This document shows, one piece after another, positions 1-8,753 of a stretch of DNA of 64,000 nucleotides. The notes below the pieces were generated by a model. It was given only the letters and a program-made list of their open reading frames with translations. It searched no databases and was not told the DNA's origin. How positions within the stretch are numbered: position 1 is the first letter of the stretch; every line of letters starts with the position of its first letter. Location of the stretch: positions 6,572,001-6,636,000 of the forward strand of contig NZ_CP063808.1 in the NCBI RefSeq assembly GCF_018128905.1. Direction: 5' to 3'. A program made the position numbers and the translations under genes. Source of the DNA: Streptomyces sp. A2-16 (GTDB lineage Bacteria > Actinomycetota > Actinomycetes > Streptomycetales > Streptomycetaceae).

Positions 1-404
1 CGGCGCAGCGAGTCGATGCCGTCGAAGGCGTCCAGGACGGCGGTGAGGCGCTCGTCGTCGTCCTGGTCGAGACCGTCGCGGACATCGGGATCGCGGGCGT
101 TGCGGCGGAACTTGGCGATGGCGTCGTCGGAGGCGTTCCGCGTGCTGCGCAGCGCGGACAGGGCGTCCGACGCGCGCGGGTCGGCGAGGTAGACGAGCGT
201 CTGGCGGCGTTCCTGCTGGAGTACGCGCACGGTGTCCTCGATGGGATAACCGAGCTTCTCCGTCACGGTCGACACCTGGAAGAGCTGGGCGACCTCACGA
301 CCCGTCAGTACCGTGGCGAAGCCCCACACCGCGATCAGGGACACCAGCGGCACGAGAAGCAGCGCCACGATCTTCCGGCGGATCGACTTCCCGCGAAAGC
401 GCAT
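1..404 (-). CDS. Sensor histidine kinase with nitrate/nitrite-sensing-type N-terminus, partial (5' part only)
   Basis: Only the first ~134 residues lie in the window; the rest runs off the left edge. The ATG at 402-404 is preceded by a strong GGGGGAGG-type ribosome site. The product begins with a basic stretch, then a transmembrane helix at about residues 13-33, followed by a helical extracytoplasmic segment containing EDTVRVLQQERRQTLVYLADP. That pattern matches the NIT (nitrate/nitrite-sensing) sensor domain of the large actinomycete histidine kinases, usually encoded beside roadblock/DUF742/GTPase genes. The kinase domain itself is not visible, so the kinase assignment is inferred from the family. 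The ligand is unknown. Confidence 0.75.
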   Translation of the reverse strand, partial: MRFRGKSIRRKIVALLLVPLVSLIAVWGFATVLTGREVAQLFQVSTVTEKLGYPIEDTVRVLQQERRQTLVYLADPRASDALSALRSTRNASDDAIAKFRRNARDPDVRDGLDQDDDERLTAVLDAFDGIDSLR

Positions 405-834
405 GGCCTCCCCCAGCTCGACCCCCGCCGGCCGGGGGTACACATGTACGTCAACAAACGGCGCGAGCCTACTACCGACGCACCCGTAACTTGAAGTTGC
501 GTCCGGAACACGAACTTCCGCTCCGGTGTCGAGACATGGGCAGTTGTCCTCCCATTGCGGGAGATTGCCTCCTGCGATCAGCTGCTCCGTGTCGGATCGG
601 AACCGATCGGTCACGCCGGGGAGTTGGCTGGATTTTTTCGTTTCTTTGACGTCCTCGGGGAATCTTGAAGGGGTCTTGTTCGTCCTTCTCTTCGGGAAAT
701 GGCGGTGGATTCGGCCACAGGAGCCGCATCTGCAACTGGGCGGCGTAAAGCAGCGCAAGCCGGGCAGCCACCTTGAAACCCGGTCCACGGACACCGGGAC
801 CAGGAAGCTGCCGGCGGTGGGGAGTGACACGGTG
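405..834. other. Intergenic region between divergent genes
   Basis: 430 bases separate the partial kinase gene (minus) and the small membrane protein gene (plus), so it must hold both promoters. I see a short perfect palindrome AACTTGAAGTT at 488-498 and a T-rich stretch near 630-650 that is less GC-rich than its surroundings. Open frames crossing this stretch on both strands have no good ribosome site and look like chance extensions of downstream genes. No RNA gene was recognised. Confidence 0.4.
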
Positions 835-1374
835 ATGGGCACGGCGGAACGGCAGGAGGCGCCGGGAATCGGCGTGGAGACGGCGAGTCCGACGGCGGCG
901 AGGCGCCCCGAGCCACGTGCTCCCGGCATACGGGCGGGGTCGGACGTGCCGAGCGGGCGTGGCGCGGCCAGGGAGGAGCCGTACCGGCCATTGTGGGTCG
1001 AGGAACCCGCGCGCAGGCGCCGGCTGCCGGACCCGGTGCGGACCTCCGCGGTGCGGGCGGTCCTGATCATCGCCGTGACCCTGCTTCAGGCGATGGTGGC
1101 CTTCCTGTGCACCCTGGCCGGCTCCTGGCTGGCGTTCCCGATGGTGGTGAGCAGCGTGGCCAGCACCGTGGTGGCCACCTGGGGAGCCCTGGACGTCTGG
1201 GTCACCCGCCAGGTGTGGAACCAGCGCCACGGCGTGGTGTCGACCCCGAGCAGCACGGCGCGTGCGCTGCGTCGCGAGCGGCGCAAGGCCCGTCGGCAGG
1301 AACGGATCGCCGAGCGGGCTCAGGAGCGGATACGGCGCCAGGGCGGCGGCACGGGCCAGTTGTCGCACCCGTGA
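835..1374 (+). CDS. Small membrane protein of unknown function
   Basis: This gene encodes 179 residues. The ATG at 835 follows GGGGAG at a good distance; the open frame extends upstream but without a better start. The N-terminal ~70 residues are Pro/Arg/Ala rich and probably disordered and cytoplasmic. Two hydrophobic helices follow at about 75-98 and 100-123, then a very basic tail (ALRRERRKARRQERIAER) of about 45 residues. I do not recognise the family; it looks like the common Streptomyces class of small membrane proteins with charged tails. It converges on the end of the SMC-like gene with only ~40 bases between them, so the two probably share a terminator zone. Confidence 0.55.
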   Translation: MGTAERQEAPGIGVETASPTAARRPEPRAPGIRAGSDVPSGRGAAREEPYRPLWVEEPARRRRLPDPVRTSAVRAVLIIAVTLLQAMVAFLCTLAGSWLAFPMVVSSVASTVVATWGALDVWVTRQVWNQRHGVVSTPSSTARALRRERRKARRQERIAERAQERIRRQGGGTGQLSHP

Positions 1375-1413
1375 GCCCGGCGGGGCGGCGCATCGGTCAC
1401 CGCCCCGCGTCCC

Positions 1414-4400
1414 TCAGGGAGTCGCAGGCGTCGGGCGCTTGAACATCCGCGTCGCCGTGATCTCGCTGTGTCCCGCCTCGCCCGCCTGGGGCTGCTGCGG
1501 CAGGCCCGGGCGGAGGTGTTCCTCCACGCTGATGTACTTCAGGCCGGCCCGGAGGTCCGCGTCGTTGCGCAGCCGGATGACGAGCGGGAACTCCGCGAGT
1601 GCCGTCGTGTCGAACAGGCCTGTGGTGTACAGGAGTTGGACACCCAGCGCATCCGACACCGCCCGCTGCAGCTCCAGCAGATACGTCGCGTTGGCGCGGC
1701 CGATCGGGTTGTCCAGGAACAGCGTGCCGGCGTGCCGGTGCTTGTCCCGGCCCCGGTCGTTGGAGCGCAGGGCCGCCATCGTGCAGTACAGCGCGATGGC
1801 CGCGGTGAGCAGCTGGCCGCCGGAGAACACGTCGCCCATCTGCCCGACAGGCACCCGCTCGGCGCGCAGTACGGCGTCCGGCTTGAGGATCTCCACGGCC
1901 ACGCCCCTGGGCTGGAGCGCCGCCCCGACTCCCCGCAGGAGCAGGGACATTCCGTCCCGCCTCAGGTCGGAGTTCTTCTTCACCGCGGCCCGGGTCGCCT
2001 CGTCGATGACCTCGCCGAGCCGCTCGGTCAGCGTCGCCTGGTCGGGTTCCTCGAAGCGGATCCGCAGGAACTCCTGCCCGGACCACTCGCCGAGCCCCTC
2101 GGGCAGCCGGGACAGCCGCTGGGCGGACCTGAGCGTGGCGAGGGCGGACTCCACGAGCCCGCGCAGCCGGTCCACGATCGAGTCCCGGTTCCGCTCCAGC
2201 TGCGCCAACTCGTCGGTCAGCACCCGCAGTCGGGGTGCGAAGGCGTCCGCCCACTTCTGCGCGTGCTCGGGCAGCGCGGACGCGGGCAGCTCCCGGATCT
2301 GCTGCCGCGCGGGGGTTCGGACCTGCTCGTAGCGCGTGGAGTTGGCGTGCCGGACGAGTACATCGCTGGCCTCGCGCACGGCGGCCTCGGCGGCGGAGAG
2401 GTCGGCGGCGCAGCCACGCAGCGACCGGCGGGCCTCGGCGGCGGCCTGCCGGGCCTCCTCGGGGCTGCCCGGGTAGGGCTCCGGCTCCTCCTGCTCGTCC
2501 TCCATGGCGTGCTCGCGCAGCAGGTCGCGCAGCATCGCGGCGATCTCGTCGAAGCCGCCCGCGGCGTCCTCCGCAGCCCGGTGGGAGTCGAGCAGCTCCG
2601 CGTGCGCCTCCCGGGCCTGCGCCAACGCCTCGGTGCGGGAGGAGAGTTCGGTGGTGGCCGTACGCAGGAGCGCCTGTGCGTGCTCGGCGTCGCGCGGTTC
2701 CAGCTCGGCCGACAGCTCGGTGTGTGCCTCGCCGTCCTCGGGCGCGTGCCGCTCGGCCTCACCGCGCAACCGCCCGAGCTGCTCGCTCGCGGTCGACATC
2801 CGGGTCTCCAGGAGCTGCACCAGCTCCTCCGCACGCGCGGCCGCGGCCTGCCGGGAGGGCCCGTCGGACCCGTCGGGTGACCGCAGCAACTGCTCCGCGC
2901 GGGTGCGGACCTTGTTGCTCAGCCGGTCCAGTTCGGCCAGGGCCGCGCTCTCGTCGCTCTCCGACCGGGCCTGCTCGGCCCGCAGGTCGGCACCGACACC
3001 CACCTTCTCGTACAGCTGGGAGGCGGCCCGGTAGGCCTCGCGGAGCGCGGGCAGGGACGCCCTGGAGGCATCCGGGGCACTGTCGGGTACGTCGTCGGGG
3101 GCGCCGGCGATCTCGGCGCGCTCGGCACGCAGCGCACGCGCGGTGCGGCGGGCGTCGTCGGCGGCCCGCTGGGCCCCGCGCCGGTCCTCGTCGGCGGCGC
3201 GGGCCCGCTCCAGGCAGGTCTGGGCCCGGGCCTCCGACTCGGTGGCCTCGTCGGCCAGTTCGCGCAGCTTGGCCTGCCAGCCGGCCCGCTCGCGCAGCCG
3301 GTAGGCCAGCCCGGCGAGGGCGTCGGCGGCACGCCGGGCCTTCTGGGCTGCCTCCTGCCGCTCGTCGCGCGTCTGGGCGGCCTCGGCGGCGGCTTCGTCC
3401 GCCTCGGCCCGCACCATGCGCGCCTCGGCCAGCTCGGCCTCCGCCTCCTCGGCGAACGCCCGCGTGTCGCGGGCGGCCTGCGCGAGCTCGACGAGCCGTC
3501 CGGCCGGACAGCCGGTGCGCCAGGAGGCGAGCCGGGCGGCCAGTTCCCGGTCCTTGCCGAGGCGGGCCGCGAGCGACCGGATCTCCTCGTCCCGCTCACC
3601 GGCCCGCGCCCGCAGCGCCTGGCGCTCCTCGTCGGCGGCGTGTTCGTCGTGCATGGCCGGGTTCGGCGGTACGAGGAAGACGTCACCGCTCCGGGAATCG
3701 GTGGCCGGAGTCGGCGCCAGCAGCGCGGCGGCCGTGCCGACGGCGACGGCGGAGCGCGGGAGCAGGGCCGCGTCGTTCAGCGCCTCGCGGGCACGCGCGT
3801 GCGTGTCGGGGTCGGTGATGATCACGCCGTCGACCAGTTCCGGCCTTGCGGCCAGTACGCGCGCGTGGTCGGCGGGGTCGACGGCCTGGGCGAGATAGCG
3901 CCAGCCGGGCAGCGCCGGGATGCCGTTCTCGCCGAGGAACTCGACGGTGGCCAGCACGTCGGGTCCCGGTGGCAGGAGTCCGCCGTCGCCGAGCGCGCCG
4001 AGGATCCGGGAGTCGTCGGCTGCGGCCGTCCGCAGCTCGAAGAGCTGGCGTTCGGCCGAGGAGACGGAGTCGTCGAGCAGCTCACGCAGTTCGTCGGCAA
4101 ACCGGTCGAGGTCCTCGGGGGTGAGTCCGCCGTCCGTGACGACGTCCGCGGAGCCGGTGTGCGGGTCGGTGGCGCTGCCTGCACCGGGGCCCTCACGCCC
4201 GGCGGCGGCGTCCTTCCGCGTGCCGTCGGCCCCGGCACGCGGACCCGGCACTCCCGCGGAGGTCCCGGTCAGGCTGAGCAGCTCGGCGAGCCGCTCCTCC
4301 CCCGCCAGTCCCTCGGCGAGGCGCCGCTCGGCCTCGTAGGACCGCGCGGCCGCGGTGGCCGCGTCCTCGGCGCGGGCTGCCGTGAGTTCGGCGCGGGACT

Positions 4401-6108
4401 CGGTGGAGGCCGCCTCACGGGCGTGCTCGCCGGCTCGGTGCGAGGCCTCGCGGGCGGTGTCCCAGGCGGCGACCGCCGTCTTCTCGGCGTCGCTCGCGGC
4501 GAGGGCCGCGCGCGCGGGATCGGCGTCGGGGGCGCTGTCGTCGAGCCACCCCGCGCGCACCGCCTCGGCGGTCTCCTGCTCGACCTCGCTCAGCCGCTGG
4601 CGCAGATGGCCGATCTCGCTGCGGGCGCGCTGTGCCTCGGTGGCGGCCGCGGTGGAGTCCCGGTAGGCGGACTCGCCGACCTCCTGGAGAGCGGCGGAGC
4701 GCTCCTCCTCCTCGTTGGCGAGGGTCTCGGCGCCCTCGGCGGCCGCGTGCAGGGCCCGTACGAGATCGACGGCGGCCCTGGCGCGGGCGGCGAGCGCGGG
4801 GGCCGCGTCCCGTTCGGCCTCCTGGATGGCGGCGGCCACGCGCGCGACCCGGTCGGCGGCGGCACGGTGGCGCAGGACGGCCTCGGCGGCCTGCCAGGCG
4901 GAGTGCAGGGTGCGTGCTTCGGTGAGCTCGCGCTTCTGGGCGGCGGCCGACTTCTCCGCTGCGGCGAGCGCCAGGGATGCGTGGCGGTAGGCGAGTTGGG
5001 CGGCGATCAGCGCACTGCGCTCCCGGCCCGCCTCGGCGTGTGTGACGGCGTATGCGGCGGCGGTGACGCGCTGGGCCAGGTCCGCGGCCCGTACCCGCTC
5101 CTGGACACCGCGTGCGGACAGTCGGCGGGCCAGTGTCCGGGTACGGCGCTCGGCGCCGGCGTGGATGTCACGCGCGCGTGAACGGGCCTCGGCGGCCTCG
5201 ACGATGCGGCCGAGCAGGTCCACCGACCCGGCGGTGAAGTCCCGTTCGGCGATGAGTTCGGCGCGGCGCCCCAGCTTGTTGCCGAATCCGCTGACCAGGT
5301 CGGCGAGCCCGTCGGTGTCGCGGGTGTCGGTCACCGCGCGCAGCAGCAGGTCGGTGAAGTCGGAGTCCTTCTTCACCGCGAAGAGACCTGCGGCCTCGCC
5401 CTCGTCGGCGTTCATCTCCCGCTGGTAGCGGAAGAGTTCGGGGTCCAGGCCGAGGTCGCCGAGGTGCTCGATCCACCGGTCGTGGATCTCCTCCCAGTGC
5501 ACCTCCAGATGCGGATACGCCTTGCCCGCCTCGGTGAGGGCGTCCCGGAAGCCCTTCATGGTGCGGCGCCGGCCCTGCGCGGCGGACTGGCCCTCCACGG
5601 GGGTCCGTACGCCGGTGGACTCGGCGACGGGCAGGTTGTCCAGCGAGAGGCCCGGCCCGGGCCGGAAGGAGTACCAGGCCTCGGCGAACTTCCGCGGGTC
5701 GTTGGAGACCTGACGTCCCCGCCACTCGCTGACCTTGCCGACGACGACGCACTCGCCGGTGAGGGTGTGCTGCCACTCCAGGGCGACATGCCCGCAGTCG
5801 TCGGCCAGCAGGAACTTGCGCAGCACACCGGAGCTGGCGCCGCCGAGGGTGTTGCGGTGGCCCGGCAGCATCACCGAGAAGATCAGCTTGAGCAGGACGG
5901 ACTTGCCGCCGCCGTTCTCCAGGAAGAGCACCCCGGCGGGCGCGGGCCGGCGCGGCGGGCCGACGGGCTCCTCCTCGAAGAACTCCGCCTGGGTGGGCGC
6001 GGGGTCGGGCACTTCCGCGCCGACGCCGCGCAGGTCAAGCACGGTGTCGGCGTAGCGCGCACCGGCAGGGCCGATGGAGTAGAGGCGGACCCGGGACAGC
6101 TCGTACAT
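1414..6108 (-). CDS. Giant SMC/MukB-like coiled-coil ATPase, third gene of a condensin-like operon
   Basis: The product has 1564 residues. The N-terminal head carries a Walker A motif LENGGGKS at residues 63-70. About 1300 residues of Ala/Glu/Arg-rich heptad-like coiled coil follow, broken near residue 730-830 by a compact non-coiled domain (around GWRYLAQAVDP and GVIITDPDT) that could be a hinge. The C-terminal head has an ABC signature FSGGQ at 1428-1432 and a Walker B LFLDN ending at D1466-N1467. Rad50/SMC/MukB proteins normally have LFLDE, so the catalytic Glu is replaced by Asn. It lies 37 bases behind a MukE-like gene and a MukF-like gene, so I infer the ATPase of a three-part MukBEF/Mks/Wadjet-like complex. 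No toprim or nuclease gene is adjacent. The exact family is not recognised. Confidence 0.75.
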   Translation of the reverse strand: MYELSRVRLYSIGPAGARYADTVLDLRGVGAEVPDPAPTQAEFFEEEPVGPPRRPAPAGVLFLENGGGKSVLLKLIFSVMLPGHRNTLGGASSGVLRKFLLADDCGHVALEWQHTLTGECVVVGKVSEWRGRQVSNDPRKFAEAWYSFRPGPGLSLDNLPVAESTGVRTPVEGQSAAQGRRRTMKGFRDALTEAGKAYPHLEVHWEEIHDRWIEHLGDLGLDPELFRYQREMNADEGEAAGLFAVKKDSDFTDLLLRAVTDTRDTDGLADLVSGFGNKLGRRAELIAERDFTAGSVDLLGRIVEAAEARSRARDIHAGAERRTRTLARRLSARGVQERVRAADLAQRVTAAAYAVTHAEAGRERSALIAAQLAYRHASLALAAAEKSAAAQKRELTEARTLHSAWQAAEAVLRHRAAADRVARVAAAIQEAERDAAPALAARARAAVDLVRALHAAAEGAETLANEEEERSAALQEVGESAYRDSTAAATEAQRARSEIGHLRQRLSEVEQETAEAVRAGWLDDSAPDADPARAALAASDAEKTAVAAWDTAREASHRAGEHAREAASTESRAELTAARAEDAATAAARSYEAERRLAEGLAGEERLAELLSLTGTSAGVPGPRAGADGTRKDAAAGREGPGAGSATDPHTGSADVVTDGGLTPEDLDRFADELRELLDDSVSSAERQLFELRTAAADDSRILGALGDGGLLPPGPDVLATVEFLGENGIPALPGWRYLAQAVDPADHARVLAARPELVDGVIITDPDTHARAREALNDAALLPRSAVAVGTAAALLAPTPATDSRSGDVFLVPPNPAMHDEHAADEERQALRARAGERDEEIRSLAARLGKDRELAARLASWRTGCPAGRLVELAQAARDTRAFAEEAEAELAEARMVRAEADEAAAEAAQTRDERQEAAQKARRAADALAGLAYRLRERAGWQAKLRELADEATESEARAQTCLERARAADEDRRGAQRAADDARRTARALRAERAEIAGAPDDVPDSAPDASRASLPALREAYRAASQLYEKVGVGADLRAEQARSESDESAALAELDRLSNKVRTRAEQLLRSPDGSDGPSRQAAAARAEELVQLLETRMSTASEQLGRLRGEAERHAPEDGEAHTELSAELEPRDAEHAQALLRTATTELSSRTEALAQAREAHAELLDSHRAAEDAAGGFDEIAAMLRDLLREHAMEDEQEEPEPYPGSPEEARQAAAEARRSLRGCAADLSAAEAAVREASDVLVRHANSTRYEQVRTPARQQIRELPASALPEHAQKWADAFAPRLRVLTDELAQLERNRDSIVDRLRGLVESALATLRSAQRLSRLPEGLGEWSGQEFLRIRFEEPDQATLTERLGEVIDEATRAAVKKNSDLRRDGMSLLLRGVGAALQPRGVAVEILKPDAVLRAERVPVGQMGDVFSGGQLLTAAIALYCTMAALRSNDRGRDKHRHAGTLFLDNPIGRANATYLLELQRAVSDALGVQLLYTTGLFDTTALAEFPLVIRLRNDADLRAGLKYISVEEHLRPGLPQQPQAGEAGHSEITATRMFKRPTPATP

Positions 6109-6145
6109 GGCGGACTCTCGTAAATCTTCGGCAGGTCAGGGAAGT

Positions 6146-7024
6146 TCAGGAGTGGAACGGCAGTCCGGCGTCGGCCGCCAGCTCCAGGTCGTCGCCGTCC
6201 TCGGGCGGCAGCAGCGTCGGCGTGCCGTCGGTGACCGGGACGACGCCCAGCTCCAGCAGTTCCGCCATGGCGGCGCTTCCGGCCATGTCTCGCACCTGGA
6301 GCTGGTAACGAGCGGTGGTCCGGTAGGTACCGCCGTTGTCGTCCCCGGTGCGCTGGAGGAAGCCGGAGTCGGTGAGGAAGGCGGCCGCCTTGCCCACGAT
6401 GCCGGTCGTGGACCCGGCCAGCCTGCGGGCGTCCTTGGTCGCGCCGGCCGCGCTGCGTCTGGCCCAGATCCGCCAGGCGGCCTCGAGACCCGGCGCGTCG
6501 GTGGCCGGGTCGGTGTTCTCGCCGACCTCCTCGGCCCGCTCCTCCAGACGCCGGCAGGCCTGCCGTACGAAGGCGTCGACGCCGTTGACCGAGACGCGGC
6601 CGATGTATCCGTCGTCGGCGAGGTCCTCGGGCCGCGGGAACGCCATGGCGGCGACCGCGAGATGGGCGAGGCCGTGCAGGAACCGGTCGCCGCCGTCGGC
6701 GGACGTACGACGCGCGTAGTCCCCCATCCGGACGGCGAACACCGAGTCCTCGGCGGCGGTCACGGCCATCCCCGCGCGCGGGGAGACCTCCAGGACGACC
6801 AGCCCGAGTCCGGCGGCGACGGCGTCGGCGAGCCGTGCGAACGGCGGGTCCTCGCGGTAGCGCCGCAGCAGTTCGGCGTACTCCTGGTCCCGCGCGGGCT
6901 GCAGTTTGGGCTGGAGCCCGAACGCGACGAGCCGAGCGGCGTCGGCGGCGTCGGCGGGGGTGACGGCGGCGGGCGCCGACGGGGTCGGGACCTCCGGGTC
7001 GCTCCACTCGACATGCTCACTCAC
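6146..7024 (-). CDS. MukE/KITE-like small subunit of the condensin-like operon
   Basis: This gene encodes 292 residues with a GTG start at 7024 preceded by AGGAG with 8 bases of spacing. It sits between the kleisin-like gene (31-base gap) and the SMC-like gene (37-base gap), all one transcript. The protein is mostly helical and Ala/Arg rich. It has a segment like a winged helix around residues 85-150 (VRMGDYARRTSADGG through FPRPEDLADDGYIGR) and a second one near 215-255 with GFLQRTGDDNGGTYRTTARYQ, which looks like a wing hairpin. Two winged helices and this gene position are what MukE, MksE and JetB proteins have. The role is inferred from size and order; sequence identity to a named family was not visible by eye. 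Confidence 0.55.
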   Translation of the reverse strand: MSEHVEWSDPEVPTPSAPAAVTPADAADAARLVAFGLQPKLQPARDQEYAELLRRYREDPPFARLADAVAAGLGLVVLEVSPRAGMAVTAAEDSVFAVRMGDYARRTSADGGDRFLHGLAHLAVAAMAFPRPEDLADDGYIGRVSVNGVDAFVRQACRRLEERAEEVGENTDPATDAPGLEAAWRIWARRSAAGATKDARRLAGSTTGIVGKAAAFLTDSGFLQRTGDDNGGTYRTTARYQLQVRDMAGSAAMAELLELGVVPVTDGTPTLLPPEDGDDLELAADAGLPFHS

Positions 7025-7055
7025 GGCTGCGGCTCCTTGTCACGCTCTTGCTCGG

Positions 7056-8630
7056 TCATGCTGCTTCCGTCCGGTCCGCCGCCATCCCCGCGGCGTCCAG
7101 CAGGGCCGTGCCGACGATGAGGTCGGCGCCGCCGAAGTCCGGATCGTCCAGTTCCGTGCCGTCGTCCACGGCGAAGAGGAGCTTCTCCTCGCCCTGGCGG
7201 TAGGCGGTGCCGACGGCGGGGCTGGCCGCGTGGATCGACATCAGGGCCACCAGGTAGGCGAGATCGAACCCGCCGGTCCTGCGCGCCTCCGCGAGCAGTC
7301 CCGAGAGCCGTCGCGGTGCGTCCGCCTGCAGGTCCAGCAGCTGCTTCGCGGAGGCCAGCTGCTCCTCGCTGAACCGGCTGTCGTCCGGGGTGGCGATGAG
7401 GTCCGGTTCCGGCATCTCCGCGCCCAGGTGCTCCCGCTCCATCGGCGGTGTCAGCAGTATGTCGACGAGGTCGCCCACCCGGACCGACACTGGTGTGCGC
7501 AGGCCGGTGCCGCGCGCGAAGAACGCGTCGGTGACCCGGGTCGCCTGCTCCAGCGGCAACGGCAGCACCGGCGCGACGAGGTGGCCGTACAGATCTATCC
7601 CCGACGTCGTCATGGGTGTGGCGAAGGCCTGCCGGTCCTGCTCGGCGCGGAACAACGGGCCCGCCTCCAGGAGCCGGGACTGGAGCTGGGTGTGGCGCCG
7701 GATGCAGTCCTTGACGATGTCGACGAGCTCGGCGGCGCGCCGCTTCTGCTCGGCGTCCTCCGACTCGTCGCGGGCCTTGCGGATGTTGGTCAGGATCGCG
7801 TTCTCGTGGCGGTACCGGTCGGCGACGTGGTCGAGGGCCTCGGCGATCATGTCGGGCACGGAGTTGAGCCAGTCCACGGCCCGGACATTGCGGCGGGTGG
7901 CGTCCAGCGCCCTGCGCAGGGTCTCGGAGTACTGCACGGTCCGGTACCTGGCCTGCTCGGCGGCGAGCTGGGCGTCGGCGAGGCGGCCGCGGCTGATCAG
8001 CACCTCCAGCTTGACCTCGGCGGCGATCTGGGCGCTGGTGACGTCGGTGTCGAGGGCGCCGACGAGGACGTTGACCGCCTCGTCGGTGGTCCGGAGGTAC
8101 ACCGAGCCGCCGGGCCCCGGCACCTCCTCGATCAGCTTGAAGTCGTAGTCACGCCGGACATAGGTGCCGTCCGGTGCGAAAGTGCCGTAGACCGCCCGGA
8201 ATCCGCGGTCGACGCTGCCGACGTTGATCAGGTTCTCCAGGACCCAGCGGGCCACGCGCTCGTGCTCGGCGACGGGTCGCTGCGGGGCCTGGGCGGCGAT
8301 GCGCGGGATGAGGCGGGCGACGATCTGGTCGTGGTCGGCGCCGGTGTCGAAGTCCATGTTCAGGGTGACCAGGTCGATGGCGGCCAGGGCCACCTCCGCC
8401 ATGCCGTACACCGAGTACTCGCCCGCGAGGTTGGCCTTGCGGGCGTCGAGGTCGTGCAACGGCGCGGTGCAGGCGAGCGCGCGCAGCCGCCGCGCCAGTC
8501 CCTCGTCGGCGGCCGGGCCCGGTGCGGGGCGCGGCCCCGCGCTGAACTGGGGCGGAACGCTGTCCGTCGTCGCAGGCGAAGTCACGGTGCACAGACTAGG
8601 TCCTCGGTCTGACAACTCCCCAAACGGCAC
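7056..8630 (-). CDS. MukF/kleisin-like first subunit of the condensin-like operon
   Basis: The product has 524 residues. The GTG start at 8630 has a GGAGG six bases upstream; a second GTG at 8585 (VTSPATTDS) is a weaker alternative. After a Pro-rich leader comes a region with winged-helix character (residues ~45-175, including DFKLIEEVPG and SVYLRTTDEAVNVL). A long helical section follows (~180-350), with GRLADAQLAAEQARYRTV and ETLRRALDATRRNVRAVDW, and then a C-terminal globular part. This order (N-terminal winged helix, helical middle, C-terminal small domain) and the arginine-rich helix resemble MukF/MksF/JetA kleisins. It is promoter-proximal in the operon. The function is inferred, not proved by a diagnostic motif. 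Confidence 0.55.
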   Translation of the reverse strand: MPFGELSDRGPSLCTVTSPATTDSVPPQFSAGPRPAPGPAADEGLARRLRALACTAPLHDLDARKANLAGEYSVYGMAEVALAAIDLVTLNMDFDTGADHDQIVARLIPRIAAQAPQRPVAEHERVARWVLENLINVGSVDRGFRAVYGTFAPDGTYVRRDYDFKLIEEVPGPGGSVYLRTTDEAVNVLVGALDTDVTSAQIAAEVKLEVLISRGRLADAQLAAEQARYRTVQYSETLRRALDATRRNVRAVDWLNSVPDMIAEALDHVADRYRHENAILTNIRKARDESEDAEQKRRAAELVDIVKDCIRRHTQLQSRLLEAGPLFRAEQDRQAFATPMTTSGIDLYGHLVAPVLPLPLEQATRVTDAFFARGTGLRTPVSVRVGDLVDILLTPPMEREHLGAEMPEPDLIATPDDSRFSEEQLASAKQLLDLQADAPRRLSGLLAEARRTGGFDLAYLVALMSIHAASPAVGTAYRQGEEKLLFAVDDGTELDDPDFGGADLIVGTALLDAAGMAADRTEAA

Positions 8631-8736
8631 GGATCGCCTCCGGCGGTGGGACGGGGCACGACCGGTCGCGTTCCGTCCGCGGACCGCCTTCGGCCGGTCG
8701 CGCCCGCGCGGCGGAGCCGCAGATCGACACAGCCTC

Positions 8737-8753
8737 GCGCCCCTAAGGGGCGC
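8737..8753 (-). terminator. Short perfect hairpin spanning the stop codon of the GntR gene
   Basis: GCGCCCCTAAGGGGCGC is a perfect 17-base palindrome that includes the TAG stop of the regulator gene at 8743-8745. It lies beside a GC-rich stretch resembling dispersed intergenic elements found elsewhere in this window. There is no U tract, which is usual for Streptomyces. It may terminate the regulator transcript, although the tiny loop makes it a weak call. Confidence 0.4.

Noticed and set aside
1414..8630. Calling the SMC operon a standard Wadjet system
   Set aside because: Wadjet needs a JetD toprim-type nuclease gene; none is adjacent. The SMC N-terminus also differs from the TIGR02680/JetC pattern I remember. 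I kept the neutral term condensin-like.
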